Part shown: positions 25,800 through 35,045 of the stretch, in pieces
Numbering within the stretch: position 1 is the stretch's first letter
Layout of the letters: each line of letters begins with the position of its first letter
Source of the DNA: MTP4 sp052056915
GTDB lineage: Archaea > Halobacteriota > Methanosarcinia > Methanosarcinales > Methanosarcinaceae
Direction of reading: 5' to 3'
Assembly (NCBI RefSeq): GCF_052056915.1
Contig: NZ_CP195119.1
Location: forward strand, 4,082,952-4,146,951
Length of the DNA stretch: 64,000 bases
Notes under the pieces: model-generated
The model's database searches: none
What the model was told of the DNA's origin: nothing
What the model saw: the letters and a program-made list of their open reading frames with translations, nothing else
Made by a program: the position numbers and the translations under genes

Positions 25800-26270
25800 T
25801 CCCGTGTTTCCTCCAGGCTGACCTCCCTATCCTCCCGCTCTTTCATAATTGATACATAATCTCGTTTGCCTGCCGTAACCCTGCATGTAGCCCTGATAGT
25901 ATTATAATACTGTGAAGAGCCTGTAAGGTCCGCACTGGTCATAAGCTGATGCTGGATAGCTAATTCCTATTATCTACTGCCGGTATTGTCCGGCATAATA
26001 GGGCATTATATTATATTATGGCCTGTTGTTGTGTCTCGCAGGTTATTGCGCATACCACAGGTTAGTTATTTTACTGTTTATGGCATGTTATCAAAGCAGC
26101 TGTGGAAAGTAACGGACGATTAAAAACGGATCTGTAATCCGGGTTTGCTTACATTTTGGGCTCTGCCATGAAGCTCGTTTCTTTCAAAAATTATTCTGTC
26201 ATCCTCAAAAGTTTTATCCCGGGGTGGAAAGCCTATTTCTTCTGTAAATTCGAATCAGTTGACCCCATAT
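25800..26270. other. Spacer between carA and otaA without a supported gene
   Basis: Contains an AT palindromic run near 26000 (TTATATTATATTATGGCC) and no convincing coding frame. The 60-codon minus-strand frame at 25760-25942 covers the carA promoter and was not accepted. Confidence 0.4.
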
Positions 26271-26297
26271 TTTAGATATTTTATCTCAAATGGGAAT

Positions 26298-26335
26298 AAA
26301 TATATATAATTTGTGCCAGTAGCTATATATAATAT
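26298..26335 (+). promoter_or_regulatory. Twin TATA elements upstream of the glycine betaine transporter operon
   Basis: AAATATATATAAT (26298-26310) and CTATATATAATAT (26323-26335) lie 110-150 bp before the GTG start, giving a leader of about 85-120 nt. Two promoters would fit salt-dependent and basal transcription; this is inference. Confidence 0.5.
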
Positions 26336-26445
26336 AGTCCAAACATTTATACTAATTAATGTAACGATTTTCTGATTCAATTATTCCGAATTCTGACTCA
26401 GATTTCCCAAAGGAGCCACCATGGTGGTTTTCCCGAGGTATTATT

Positions 26446-27891
26446 GTGGATAGGAAAGTAAAACTAGAGATACGAAACATTTCAAAGATTTTTGGTAAAA
26501 GCCCTCAGAAAGTAATTTCTCTTCTTAATAAAGGTTACTCCAAACACGAGATTTTTGAAAAAACGAAACAGACTATCGGACTTAACAATGTCAGTTTCGA
26601 AGTTTATGAAGGAGAAACGTTTGTTATTATGGGACTTTCGGGTTCGGGGAAGTCCACTCTTTTGCGCTGTATAAACCGCCTTATTGACCCTACGGCCGGG
26701 AGTATCTTCATTGATGGGCAGGACATCGCGTCCATGGATGCGGAAGCCCTGAGGAAGATCCGCAGGAGCAAACTTGGCATGGTGTTCCAGAACTTTGCTC
26801 TGCTCCCGCACAGGACCGTACTCGATAACGTGGCTTACGGCCTGGAAATCCAGGGAGTTCCAAAAGAAGAGCGTTACGAAAAAGCTGAGGTTTCAATCGA
26901 AACCGTTGGGCTTAAAGGGTACGAGCAGAGCAAAATCACCCAGCTCAGTGGGGGAATGAAACAGAGGGTCGGGCTTGCCCGGGCTCTTGCAAACGACCCG
27001 GATATCCTGCTCATGGACGAGGCGTTCAGCGCTCTTGACCCCCTCATCAGGTCCGAGATGCAGGACGAACTGCTCTCCCTGGAAGACGCGATGCAAAAGA
27101 CCATCATTTTCGTGTCCCACGACCTTGACGAGGCCCTTAAACTGGGAGACCGAATCGCGCTCATGAAAGACGGGGAAGTTGTCCAGATCGGCACCCCGGA
27201 AGAGATCCTGACCAACCCTGCAGACTCCTACGTCTCGAAGTTCGTTGCCGGTGTGGACCGTTCAAAAGTCCTCACTGCCGAAGCCGTGATGTGGAGACCC
27301 GAACCCCTCGTAGCCGTAAGTTCCGGGCCCAGGGTTGCCGTGCAGCTGATGAAGGAGCATGGGATTTCCTCGATCTTTGTGGTTGAAGGGAAAAACAGGA
27401 TTTTGAAAGGTATCCTCATGATAGACGATGCCGTGCAGGCCCTGAAATCCAAAAAGAGTTTCGAGCTCATGATCAGGGAAGTCCCCTCCGTACCCCCGGA
27501 AATGCCCCTGAATGAGATCATCCCCCTTATTGCGGACAGCGAATACCCTCTTCCCGTGGTCAATGAAAATGGGAAACTTAAAGGAATCATTGTTCGGGGA
27601 ACCGTGCTCGGAGCCCTGGCAATGTCCGAGGATACCTCAGACCTTGAAGCCGAGGATCTCGGAGTTGACGCAAAAAGCACAGCTGAAATGGAGTCCCCTG
27701 AACGGGCTTCCGAGGAAAGTACGCTTGAGAGCGGCAATGCTTCAAAAAACCCTGTCTCGGACGAACACGAGGGTGAATTAAAGGGAAAAGCTCCTCCTGG
27801 TATCGAAGTGAATAAAGAGCTCGATAACAGGGAGCTTGATAATAAGGGACCCGGAAGTCTCGATAAGGACCTGGAGGTGAACGCATGTTAA
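26446..27891 (+). CDS. otaA: Glycine betaine ABC transporter, ATP-binding subunit with CBS domains
   Basis: A 481-residue ATPase of the ProV/OpuAA type that energises uptake of the osmolyte glycine betaine. Walker A is GLSGSGKST (residues 63-71), the signature LSGGMKQRVGLARAL at about 167-181, and Walker B ILLMDEAFSALDP. Two CBS domains follow (about 285-400), which in OpuA-type transporters sense ionic strength. Residues 405-481 form an acidic low-complexity tail (EDTSDLEAEDLGVDAKSTAE) not needed for the fold. GTG is the start, since the nearby ATG at 26421 runs into a stop. It overlaps otaB by 7 bp. The layout matches the Ota transporter of Methanosarcina mazei. Confidence 0.93.
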   Translation: MDRKVKLEIRNISKIFGKSPQKVISLLNKGYSKHEIFEKTKQTIGLNNVSFEVYEGETFVIMGLSGSGKSTLLRCINRLIDPTAGSIFIDGQDIASMDAEALRKIRRSKLGMVFQNFALLPHRTVLDNVAYGLEIQGVPKEERYEKAEVSIETVGLKGYEQSKITQLSGGMKQRVGLARALANDPDILLMDEAFSALDPLIRSEMQDELLSLEDAMQKTIIFVSHDLDEALKLGDRIALMKDGEVVQIGTPEEILTNPADSYVSKFVAGVDRSKVLTAEAVMWRPEPLVAVSSGPRVAVQLMKEHGISSIFVVEGKNRILKGILMIDDAVQALKSKKSFELMIREVPSVPPEMPLNEIIPLIADSEYPLPVVNENGKLKGIIVRGTVLGALAMSEDTSDLEAEDLGVDAKSTAEMESPERASEESTLESGNASKNPVSDEHEGELKGKAPPGIEVNKELDNRELDNKGPGSLDKDLEVNAC

Positions 27892-28715
27892 TCCCCAAGC
27901 TTCCTATAGGTGACACCGTTGAGTTTGCGGTGGACTGGATCGAGGACCACTTCGGGGTTGTGCTGGACCTGGTAAGCGACCAGCTGGATTTCCTGATTTC
28001 GGCGTTGAAAGACGTCCTGCTTTTCCTGCCTCCCGAAATCTTCATTCTCGCCCTCTCTCTCTTTGCGTATTTTGCGGGGAAACGGAATACCAAGCTTGCT
28101 GTCGGGACGGCTGCAGGCTTTCTGCTGATCCAGAACATGGGGCTCTGGGCCCTTTCCATGGAGACCCTTGCTCTTGTTCTCTCGTCGGCCATGCTGGCTC
28201 TCGTTATTGGAATCCCGGTGGGCATTCTTTCCGCAAAAAGTGAGGTCCTCCACCATACCGTAAGGCCGGTGCTTGACCTGATGCAGACAATGCCCTCTTT
28301 CGTCTACCTTATCCCTGCCCTGATCTTTTTCGGGCTCGGAAACGTACCTGGCATGATCGCAACCGTTGTCTTTGCCATGCCTCCGGCAATCAGGCTCACG
28401 AACCTGGGGGTCCGACAGGTCCCGAAAGAGCTTGTGGAAGTCGCCGATGCCTTCGGGTCCACAGGCTGGCAGAAACTCATAAAAGTAGAACTGCCGGTAG
28501 CCCTCCCGACTATCATGGCGGGGGTCAACCAGTGTATCATGCTCGCGCTTTCCATGGTGGTAATAGCGGCAATGATCGGGGCAAGGGGCCTTGGTTACCA
28601 GGTGCTTTTCGGCATCCAGAGGGTGGACATCGGTCTCGGCTTCGAAGCAGGCCTCGGGATCGTTATTATTGCGGTTGTCCTGGACAGGCTTACCCAGCAC
28701 CTGAGCCCCAGGTAA
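27885..28715 (+). CDS. otaB: Glycine betaine ABC transporter, permease subunit
   Basis: A 276-residue membrane protein of the ProW/OpuAB family with about six or seven hydrophobic helices (EIFILALSLFAYFAGKR, LVLSSAMLALVIGIPVGILS, SFVYLIPALIFFGLGNVPGM). The cytoplasmic EAA loop that contacts the ATPase is VEVADAFGSTGWQKLIKVEL. Its start overlaps the end of otaA, so the two are coupled. The stop codon lies in the first unit of a 16-bp tandem repeat. Confidence 0.93.
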   Translation: MLIPKLPIGDTVEFAVDWIEDHFGVVLDLVSDQLDFLISALKDVLLFLPPEIFILALSLFAYFAGKRNTKLAVGTAAGFLLIQNMGLWALSMETLALVLSSAMLALVIGIPVGILSAKSEVLHHTVRPVLDLMQTMPSFVYLIPALIFFGLGNVPGMIATVVFAMPPAIRLTNLGVRQVPKELVEVADAFGSTGWQKLIKVELPVALPTIMAGVNQCIMLALSMVVIAAMIGARGLGYQVLFGIQRVDIGLGFEAGLGIVIIAVVLDRLTQHLSPR

Positions 28716-28760
28716 TTGCTGTAAAAAATAATTGTTGTAAAAAATAATTGTTGTAAAAAA
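28713..28760. repeat. Tandem 16-bp repeat at the otaB stop codon
   Basis: Three units of TAATTGTTGTAAAAAA (the first with C for T) begin exactly at the TAA stop of otaB. Confidence 0.8.
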
Positions 28761-28931
28761 TTGTAGAAATGCTTTTTACATTTTTTTATTTTTTAAAAAA
28801 TGTGTAAAATTGCATGCATCTTTGTCGATGTGTTTTTTGGACATCCTTCCAAAATTAAGTCCCATTTCAACTTAATTAAATATGTTGCTTGAAATTTAAA
28901 AATGTTTGCAGAAAAATAGTTATCCTATTTA

Positions 28932-29035
28932 GTTGTTAAATTAAGTTGTTAAATTAAGTCGTTAAATTAAGTTGTTAAATTAAGTTGTTAAATTAAGTCG
29001 TTAAATTAAGTTGTTAAATTAAGTTGTTGAATTAC
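28932..29035. repeat. Tandem 13-bp repeat between otaB and otaC
   Basis: Eight consecutive units of GTTGTTAAATTAA; the third and sixth read GTCG and the last is GTTGTTGAATTAC. The array ends 41 bp before the otaC ATG. It may carry a promoter or act as a spacer setting otaC expression relative to otaAB. Confidence 0.85.
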
Positions 29036-29075
29036 AAGTGGTTGTGTTATATTGAATGATATAAAGACAAATAAT

Positions 29076-29993
29076 ATGAAAAAACTTAAATTAATTTTCA
29101 TAGTCGGGCTTGTCCTCGGCCTCTTCATTTTCGGAGCAGGCTGTGCTGACAACGGAGGAGAAGTTGAAGACGGCGCTGAGGAAGGTGCTGCAGGAACTGC
29201 TGAAGTTTCTGAATTTGATCAGCCCGTGAAGATCGGGTACGTCCTATGGGATGGGGAAATTGCCAGTACCAACGTAATCCAGCAGGTCCTCCAGCAGGCC
29301 GGGTATACCGATGTTGAGATCATTGCAGTGGACGCAGGACCCCTTTACCAGGGTGTAGCTGCCGGAGATTTCGACTTCACAACATCCGCATGGCTCCCCC
29401 AGACCCAGGCTAACTACTGGGACAGCTACGGAGAAGATATCGACTCCGTCCAGGTGAACCTGGAAGGCTGCAGGATCGGACTTGTTGTGCCCGCATATGT
29501 GGAAATTGACTCCATCGAGGAACTCAATGCCAACAAGGACCAGTTCGGCGGCGAAATCGTCGGAATCGACCCCGGATCGGGCATCATGCAGGTCACTGAG
29601 GATGCAATCACGGAATACGGACTCGACTACAACCTGGTATCGAGCAGCAGTGCAGGCATGACCGCTGCCCTGAAGAAAGCCGTGGACGACGAGGAACCCA
29701 TCGTTGTAACCCTCTGGTCTCCCCACTGGGCCTTCAACCGCTGGGAGCTTAAATACCTTGACGACCCCCAGGGCCTCTACGGAGAAGCCGACCACGTTGA
29801 GACCCTCGCAAGACTGGGTCTTGCAGAAGACATGCCAAACCTCTACGGCATCCTTGAAAGGTTTGTCTGGACCCATGAAGACATTCAGTCCGTGATGACT
29901 GACATTGAAGACGGCATGGCTCCTGAAGAGGCTGCCTCAAAGTGGGTCGAAAACAACCCCGAAAAAGTCAACGAATGGATCGGAGAGGAGTAA
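29076..29993 (+). CDS. otaC: Glycine betaine ABC transporter, substrate-binding lipoprotein
   Basis: A 305-residue protein. A lipoprotein signal peptide (MKKLKLIFIVGLVLGLFIFG) ends in the lipobox GAGC, anchoring it outside the membrane. An acidic linker precedes an OpuAC/ProX-type fold; Trp residues expected in the betaine cage lie in YVLWDGE, SAWLPQTQANYW and LWSPHWAFNRWEL. The ATG at 29076 is chosen because the signal peptide starts there; a TTG lies 24 bp upstream. It is separated from otaB by 360 bp of tandem repeats, so it may have separate mRNA levels, as binding proteins are needed in excess. Confidence 0.93.
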   Translation: MKKLKLIFIVGLVLGLFIFGAGCADNGGEVEDGAEEGAAGTAEVSEFDQPVKIGYVLWDGEIASTNVIQQVLQQAGYTDVEIIAVDAGPLYQGVAAGDFDFTTSAWLPQTQANYWDSYGEDIDSVQVNLEGCRIGLVVPAYVEIDSIEELNANKDQFGGEIVGIDPGSGIMQVTEDAITEYGLDYNLVSSSSAGMTAALKKAVDDEEPIVVTLWSPHWAFNRWELKYLDDPQGLYGEADHVETLARLGLAEDMPNLYGILERFVWTHEDIQSVMTDIEDGMAPEEAASKWVENNPEKVNEWIGEE

Positions 29994-30144
29994 ATTTCTC
30001 TTCTCTTTCCTTCTCTATTTTTTTGCTTAATGTTTTTAACATCTTTTTGCATCTTTCTTAATATCTGTTATTTTCATCTATTGTTCAACGATTACCGATA
30101 ACAGCTAATAGCTTCAGCTGAAAATAACTTTCCAGCTAAAAATA

Positions 30145-30205
30145 CCTCTTCCGCCAAAATATCTCTCAGCTAAAAACCTCTTCCGCCAAAATACCTCTCA
30201 GCTAT
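30145..30205. repeat. Tandem 32-bp repeat upstream of the CoM methyltransferase gene
   Basis: Two units of CCTCTTCCGCCAAAATATCT followed by CTCAGCTAAAAA, with a decayed earlier unit from about 30117. It lies 20-80 bp before the start codon. Confidence 0.65.
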
Positions 30206-30227
30206 AGATTACTTCGGGGCAGTTTTT

Positions 30228-31274
30228 ATGGATAAACCAAACTTCAGGAAAGAAATTCTCAACGTCCTCTCAGGCAAAACTCCTGCAACCCCTCCGGTAG
30301 GCAGTTTCACAACCACCCCCGTCCTCGAACTGATGGACCTTAGCGGGGCAGCCCGTCCCGAAGCTGACAGCAATCCCGAAAAGATGGCAATGCTGGCGTT
30401 TTCCCAGTACGCAAATGCTTCTTTTGAAACCCTCAGGTATCCCTTTGACGTGGTTGTGCTCGCAGAAGCCCTGGGCTGCAGCATCGACCCCGGCACGAAA
30501 GCCAGGCCTCCGGCAGTGACAAAAGGAATTATAGGCCGTCCTCCTGTAATCCCCAAAATCCCCGAACTCTCCGAACCTCCCGAAGCCCTCCTGGAAAAGG
30601 GCAGGATACCCGCCGTCCTGGAAGCCACGGAAATTCTCAGGGAAAAAGCAGGCCCGAAGCTCCCGCTCATCGTGGGGATGGAAGGCCCGGGGGACCTTGC
30701 GACTTCCCTTTGCGGGATTTCGAATTTCCTGAAGTGGACAATCAAAAGCCCCCACCTCGTAACCAGGCTGGTGGACCTCTGCACCGACGCCTGCATTGTG
30801 TACGGCAGGGAGTGCCTGAAAAGAGGAGCGGATGTGGTCGTCATAGCCGATGCCGTCTCCTCTCCGGTTATGATTTCCCCGGATGCCTTCAGGAGCCTGA
30901 TAAAACCGGGCATGGCAAGGATCCCGAAAGCCCTGGGGGGCAAAAGCGTCCTTCACATCTGCGGCGCCACCGACCCGATAATTGCGGACATGGCAGAGTG
31001 CGGGTATGACGGGCTGAGTCTTGAGGAGAGCATAAAGGACCTGAAAAGCGCCGTGCACACAGCCCACGAGTGCGGGGCTGCCGTCATCGGAAACGTCTCA
31101 ACTTCCAGGACCCTCTTTGCCGGAAAGCCGGAAGCCGTTAAAAGGGAGGCATTCGAAGTTCTGCAGGCAGGTGTTGATGTGCTTGCTCCTGGCTGCGGGC
31201 TTGCGCCGGAAACCCCGCTTAAAAACCTGAAGGCTCTGGTGGAAGCACGGAATGAGTTTTGCGGGAGAAAATGA
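30228..31274 (+). CDS. Methylcobamide:coenzyme M methyltransferase family protein (MtaA/MtbA-like)
   Basis: A 348-residue TIM-barrel protein of the uroporphyrinogen decarboxylase superfamily. The zinc-site pattern of methylcobamide:CoM methyltransferases is present: HIC at about residue 243 (VLHICGATDPIIADMAE) and a distant Cys in LAPGCGLAPETP near the end, which together bind Zn and activate the thiol of coenzyme M. N-terminal PVGSFTTTPVLELMDLSGA is typical. In the cell it would move a methyl group from a corrinoid protein to CoM, entering methanogenesis. Which substrate system it serves (methanol, methylamine, sulfide or methoxy compounds) cannot be told, as no corrinoid protein gene is adjacent. 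Confidence 0.88.
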   Translation: MDKPNFRKEILNVLSGKTPATPPVGSFTTTPVLELMDLSGAARPEADSNPEKMAMLAFSQYANASFETLRYPFDVVVLAEALGCSIDPGTKARPPAVTKGIIGRPPVIPKIPELSEPPEALLEKGRIPAVLEATEILREKAGPKLPLIVGMEGPGDLATSLCGISNFLKWTIKSPHLVTRLVDLCTDACIVYGRECLKRGADVVVIADAVSSPVMISPDAFRSLIKPGMARIPKALGGKSVLHICGATDPIIADMAECGYDGLSLEESIKDLKSAVHTAHECGAAVIGNVSTSRTLFAGKPEAVKREAFEVLQAGVDVLAPGCGLAPETPLKNLKALVEARNEFCGRK

Positions 31275-31384
31275 ATTTTGTGGAAGAAAATGAATTTTGC
31301 AGATAAATAAGTGAAAAATAACCGAAATGTCAAAAATGAGAAGTGGTTTCAGGGCCGGGTTTTTTTCATCTACTGCAAATCGAA

Positions 31385-31426
31385 CCCCATGCTCTCACCG
31401 GGCGCCGAAGGCGGCCGGCTTTTCCC
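31385..31426 (-). repeat. Hairpin repeat with conserved 3' tail, copy 2
   Basis: On the minus strand GGGAAAAGCCGG, stem-loop CCGCC-TTC-GGCG, then CCCGGTGAGAG and GGGG. The stem differs from other copies but stays paired. It lies in the 31275-31598 spacer, which holds no gene. Confidence 0.6.
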
Positions 31427-31598
31427 TGAATAAATCCTTGAATACGCAGAAATTGTTCCTTTCCTGCCATAAATTTCAGAAAATCTTCTCCATTTAGGGA
31501 TGCATCAAGGGTTTCTGAATTGATTGAACTCAAAAATCAATCATCAATCTTTTTTTGAAAGTTTCTTCGCTTCACCGGCTTAGCCTCACTCCTCAGGC

Positions 31599-32195
31599 TC
31601 ACCGGAGAGCCTCTGCCATCTTTTTCCCGCTCTCAAACGCCTTTTCGAGCAATCCTTCATTCTTTGAAACCGCACCTTTCGCAAAGCACCTTGTAGCCAG
31701 GAATTTTTCTACCACCTCATAACCCAGGGCTTCAAGAGGCATTCCGAGGGCTTCAAGGGTAAAGCCCATTTCTTCAAGTTTCTCCTGCTCACAGACTGTA
31801 AAGACAAGGGCTTTTCGTCCCTGGTCTCCAAGCTTGCTCGAGTAGGGTCCCGGGCGCTCGTCAGTGAAATTGTAGTAGGGGTAGAGCCGGTCGATGAAGG
31901 CTTTCATCGGGGCGGTTACGTTGTAGTTGTAGGTCGGGGAACCGAGGATAAGCCCTTTAGCTTCCTCTATTTCGGGATAAAGGAGTTCCATTCCGTCGTG
32001 GAACCGGATGCAGGTCCCGGCTTTCCGGCACCCTTCGCAGCCGATGCAGGACTCGATCGAATATTCCCTTAACAGGATTTTTTTCGTTTCGGCTCCTGCC
32101 GATTCCGCTCCTTTCAAAAAGTTGTCGAGCAAGATCTCGGTATTCCCGCCTTTCCGGGGGCTTCCGCTTACTCCAAGAATTTTTGCCTCATTCAT
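31599..32195 (-). CDS. Iron-sulfur flavoprotein / NADPH-dependent FMN reductase family
   Basis: A 198-residue flavodoxin-like protein. KILGVSGSPRKGGNTEIL is the FMN phosphate loop; SCIGCEGCRKAGTC (about residues 48-61) is the compact C-X2-C-X2-C-X5-C motif that holds a 4Fe-4S cluster in the Isf family first known from Methanosarcina; GSPTYNYNVTAPMKAFIDR contacts the flavin ring. Isf proteins are homodimeric electron carriers with a suspected role in oxygen or peroxide reduction. An ATG one codon upstream (32198) is equally possible. Single gene, no operon partner. Confidence 0.9.
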   Translation of the reverse strand: MNEAKILGVSGSPRKGGNTEILLDNFLKGAESAGAETKKILLREYSIESCIGCEGCRKAGTCIRFHDGMELLYPEIEEAKGLILGSPTYNYNVTAPMKAFIDRLYPYYNFTDERPGPYSSKLGDQGRKALVFTVCEQEKLEEMGFTLEALGMPLEALGYEVVEKFLATRCFAKGAVSKNEGLLEKAFESGKKMAEALR

Positions 32196-32198
32196 CAT

Positions 32199-32578
32199 GT
32201 AAACCTCGTATTGTATCGGGGATAGCGGGTTAAATAAGTTCGGAAAATGGGCTATGTAGAAGTCTCCAAAAAATGAAAATTATTTTGGATGTATGGAGAT
32301 TAGGTTTAAAGGCAGAAATTAGATTTGCAGTCCCTGAAGTAAATATTTACACTTATTTAAAACCACGGAAGACACCGAAAGCACAGAAGGATTGTGCCCC
32401 ATTTCTTTTATTCCGTATTTTCCGGGCTTTCCGTGGTTAAACTCTCACTTGAGATTAATGAAGGAATTTGGGACATTGAATGTAAAGGCAGAATATTGAC
32501 GTCAAGTGAGTTGAAGAAAAGTAAAAACCAGTAATGGCAATTTAGTTTGCAAGTTCTTTTTTCAGCAATTTCGGGAGA
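32199..32578. other. Spacer upstream of the iron-sulfur flavoprotein gene
   Basis: Contains ACCACGGAAGACACCGAAAG and CTTTCCGTGGTTAAACTC, imperfectly paired sequences about 90 bp apart (32362 and 32428), but no gene. The frame at 32408-32704 on the minus strand has no coding character. Confidence 0.4.
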
Positions 32579-32609
32579 GGCTGCCCGCAAAGCGGGCGGT
32601 GAGAGCCCC
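32579..32609 (+). repeat. Hairpin repeat with conserved 3' tail, copy 3
   Basis: GGCTGCCCGC-AAA-GCGGGC then GGTGAGAGCCCC. Beyond the tail, ATCGATA and CCAG match the extended flank of copies at 61321 and 63632. The spacer continues without a gene to 32946. Confidence 0.65.
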
Positions 32610-32946
32610 TGATATCGATACCAGAAAAGAAAATTCCCGGAACCGGGACCAGCGTTAAACCCTGTCATAAAAACCGGGGCTTTTTCAAGCAATATTTCAA
32701 GCAATACGACTGGATTTCTGCAGGGCCTGAAAACGAGTTTTATTTTGTACTTTATACTTTATATTTTTTAGAATCAGGACTGGAAATTCAAGTCAGGATC
32801 AATGAACCTTATTAAATCTCAGAACATTATATATTATAAAACTCCTGATATTTATCTGGATTATATCTGTAATTCTGGCAATTTCGATAATTCCGGTAAT
32901 ATGGCAATACCGGCAATTCCGATATTCGCGGATATGAGGCAAAAAA

Positions 32947-33819
32947 ATGGCAAAAATGGCAAAAACGCTCAAAATCCTTGAAAAAGGCGCAGAGGAGAGC
33001 ACCGGCAAAGGCAGGGTCTTTTTTGAGATGGGCAAATATGAAGAAGCCCTGCAGGCATACGGGGAAGCTGCTGAGACCTGGAAAGAAATGGCAGACCTCC
33101 TTTTCGAAAATGGCAAAGAGGAGAGCGGAAACACCTTCCTGGGAAAGGTCTTTGAAGCAGAGTCCTGCTGCGGGATGGCTCTTTTCAAACTCGGAAACTA
33201 CGAAGAAGCCCTGGAAGTCGTTGATAAAACCCTGGAACTAAACCCCGACAGCCCAACCGAGTGGTCCAACCGGGGTTTTGTGCTCTCGGCTCTCGGCCGA
33301 AACGAGGAGGCACTCGAAGCCTTTGATAAAGCCCTTTCCCTGGACCCCGAATCCCCCAAAATCGTGACCAACAAAGGGGTTGTCTATTTCAGGATGGGTC
33401 TTCCGGAAAAAGCCCTTGAGACTTTTGACGAAGCCCTGACAATGGAGCCAAAAAAGGCTTCGGACTGGGCATGCAAACTCCCCCGGTTCAGCTTCTTTTC
33501 CCGGAACAAGGCTCCCCTCATGCGTCCCGACAACGCCGAGACCTGGTACTGGAAAGGCAACGTTTTCCTGGAACTCGGGGATAAAGAAAAAGCCCTGGAA
33601 GCCTACAAACACTCCCTGGAAAGCGACCCCGACCACCTGAACTCCCTCTTCAGAGGAGGCGAACTTCTCTGCGAGATCGGGGAATATAAAGAAGCCTTCA
33701 AGTGCTATGCAAGGGCGCTGAAACTCAGCCCCGGGAATGAGACTGCAAGGAAAGGCAAAGAGTTCTGTGAAGAGAAGATAAACGAGACGCTTGAGGACGA
33801 AAATAAGGGTGAAAAGTGA
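32947..33819 (+). CDS. Tetratricopeptide-repeat protein
   Basis: A 290-residue protein of tandem TPR units: GKYEEALQAYGEAAETWKEM, LGNYEEALEVVDKTLELNP, LGRNEEALEAFDKALSLDPE, MGLPEKALETFDEALTMEPK, LGDKEKALEAYKHSLESDPD and IGEYKEAFKCYARALKLSPG. An insert (about residues 175-195, WACKLPRFSFFSRNK) separates units 4 and 5. TPR solenoids mediate protein-protein contacts; there is no enzyme, signal or membrane motif. It stands alone, and its partner cannot be inferred. GC-rich codons match the core genes. Confidence 0.85.
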   Translation: MAKMAKTLKILEKGAEESTGKGRVFFEMGKYEEALQAYGEAAETWKEMADLLFENGKEESGNTFLGKVFEAESCCGMALFKLGNYEEALEVVDKTLELNPDSPTEWSNRGFVLSALGRNEEALEAFDKALSLDPESPKIVTNKGVVYFRMGLPEKALETFDEALTMEPKKASDWACKLPRFSFFSRNKAPLMRPDNAETWYWKGNVFLELGDKEKALEAYKHSLESDPDHLNSLFRGGELLCEIGEYKEAFKCYARALKLSPGNETARKGKEFCEEKINETLEDENKGEK

Positions 33820-34134
33820 AAAGGGAAAGTGAAAAGGGAAAGTGAAGACAGATTGAGGGTGGAAATTGAAGAAACCCAAAATTTCCTCTTATTTTTTATT
33901 TCTCTTAATTCATATCATCTTCATAATTTGTAAATAGAATTTGTAAAATGAATCTTATCTGTTACAAAAGTTCAAACATTATGTTTGAAATGTTTGAACA
34001 TATTTTCAAAATGTTTGAAAAGGGTATTGATTATTCCAGGCTTCTCATATCCTCATCAAGACAGGGATCTATTAGCAGAATATATATGACACTAACACAG
34101 ATAGTTGAATCATACAAAAAGAAGGTATTCACAA

Positions 34135-34308
34135 ATGGCAAAACCTATTGAACTCGGGCTTGTTCTTGAAGGGGAAGATGCAGAGAGGTTCTTTGAATAT
34201 GATGAAAACCCCGAGATCTCCGACGAATTAATAGCAATGTTCATTGAAGGCAAGGAAATATATGAGCAAAACAGACGAAAACTTTCGAGCATCAATTCCA
34301 GGCTCTGA
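34135..34308 (+). CDS. Antitoxin-like small protein upstream of a truncated acetyltransferase-type toxin
   Basis: A 57-residue acidic protein: MAKPIELGLVLEGEDAERFF, then ENPEISDELIAMFIEGKEIY. The pattern (short N-terminal strand, two helices, overlap with a following frame) fits the small partner encoded before GNAT-type toxins in Methanosarcina; this is recalled family knowledge and unverified. I chose ATG 34135; ten more codons are open upstream. The following frame overlaps its end by 47 bp. Confidence 0.55.
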   Translation: MAKPIELGLVLEGEDAERFFEYDENPEISDELIAMFIEGKEIYEQNRRKLSSINSRL

Positions 34309-34360
34309 ACTTGTTATCGTACCACTCAATGAACACCACAGCCTTTTATCATTTAATTAA
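34262..34360 (+). pseudogene. Truncated start of a GNAT-type toxin gene
   Basis: The 32-codon frame reads MSKTDENFRASIPGSELVIV then PLNEHHSLLSF before TAA. The string 'PGSELVIVPL..HHSL.SF' looks like the N-terminal strand of GNAT acetyltransferases paired with small antitoxins, which normally continue with an Asp/Leu-rich helix. Here the gene ends at once, so only the promoter-proximal remnant is left. Identity is an inference. Confidence 0.4.
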
Positions 34361-34413
34361 AGATTAAAAGTACTGTAATGCGGTTAAGTCAGGTCTTGGA
34401 ATGAGCTCATTCG

Positions 34414-34854
34414 TCAATTATACAGTTTCCCATCCTGCAGTGTTTCCGGGAAGAAAATGGCTTGCATTAAGTTTCCGAAAAGTCGACATGAATCATTGAC
34501 ACCAACATATTGCTTGTGATTCTTAAAAATGGTATCATTGTTTGCTCCTATTTCTATATTTGAACCATCTCTAAGATTAAATTTGCATGTCGTATCTGCA
34601 GGTCCGCCACTGGCTTCTCCAAATCGAAAACTTAATACTTTTACAGCATTGACAGCTTGCTCAATATCTTCATCATCAGTGAGAGTAATGGTTTCGTTTC
34701 CCTGTATAATTTGCACAGATGCGATATTCTCGCTTTCCAGTTCGTGGACAACAGGGAAACCGTGTGCAAGATAAAAATATCCCAGTAAAATAATAGTTGT
34801 AATAATAGTTGAAATGACAACTGGCGTAATAAACTTTGTAATCTTTTTGATCAT
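34414..34854 (-). CDS. Membrane-anchored extracytoplasmic protein
   Basis: A 146-residue protein with an N-terminal helix (FITPVVISTIITTIILLGYFYLA without the flanking residues, about residues 8-30) and an outward domain. SVQIIQGNETITLTDDEDIE followed by AVNAVKVLSFRFG resembles small proteins that measure a residue-wise hydrogen-bonded strand pair; no named family is assigned. Two Cys (TTCKF and DSCRLF) could pair. Single gene. Confidence 0.65.
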   Translation of the reverse strand: MIKKITKFITPVVISTIITTIILLGYFYLAHGFPVVHELESENIASVQIIQGNETITLTDDEDIEQAVNAVKVLSFRFGEASGGPADTTCKFNLRDGSNIEIGANNDTIFKNHKQYVGVNDSCRLFGNLMQAIFFPETLQDGKLYN

Positions 34855-35045
34855 TCTATTTTTACTCCATCACATTTTACAAAGAATTCACTTTATTTTT
34901 CTCGTTATTGGGCCTTTCCCTCCGGGAAGCTCTTTCAAATATCCTTTGTGGACCCGGAGAAAATTATTCTGGCTCGCAAGACCCTGGTACATTATACACG
35001 AACCCCTCGTATAATTGATATACCTTTGAGACAATTCATACTGGT

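Noticed and set aside
28932..29035. CRISPR-like array between otaB and otaC
   Set aside because: Units of 13 bp follow each other with no unique spacers; no cas genes are in the window.
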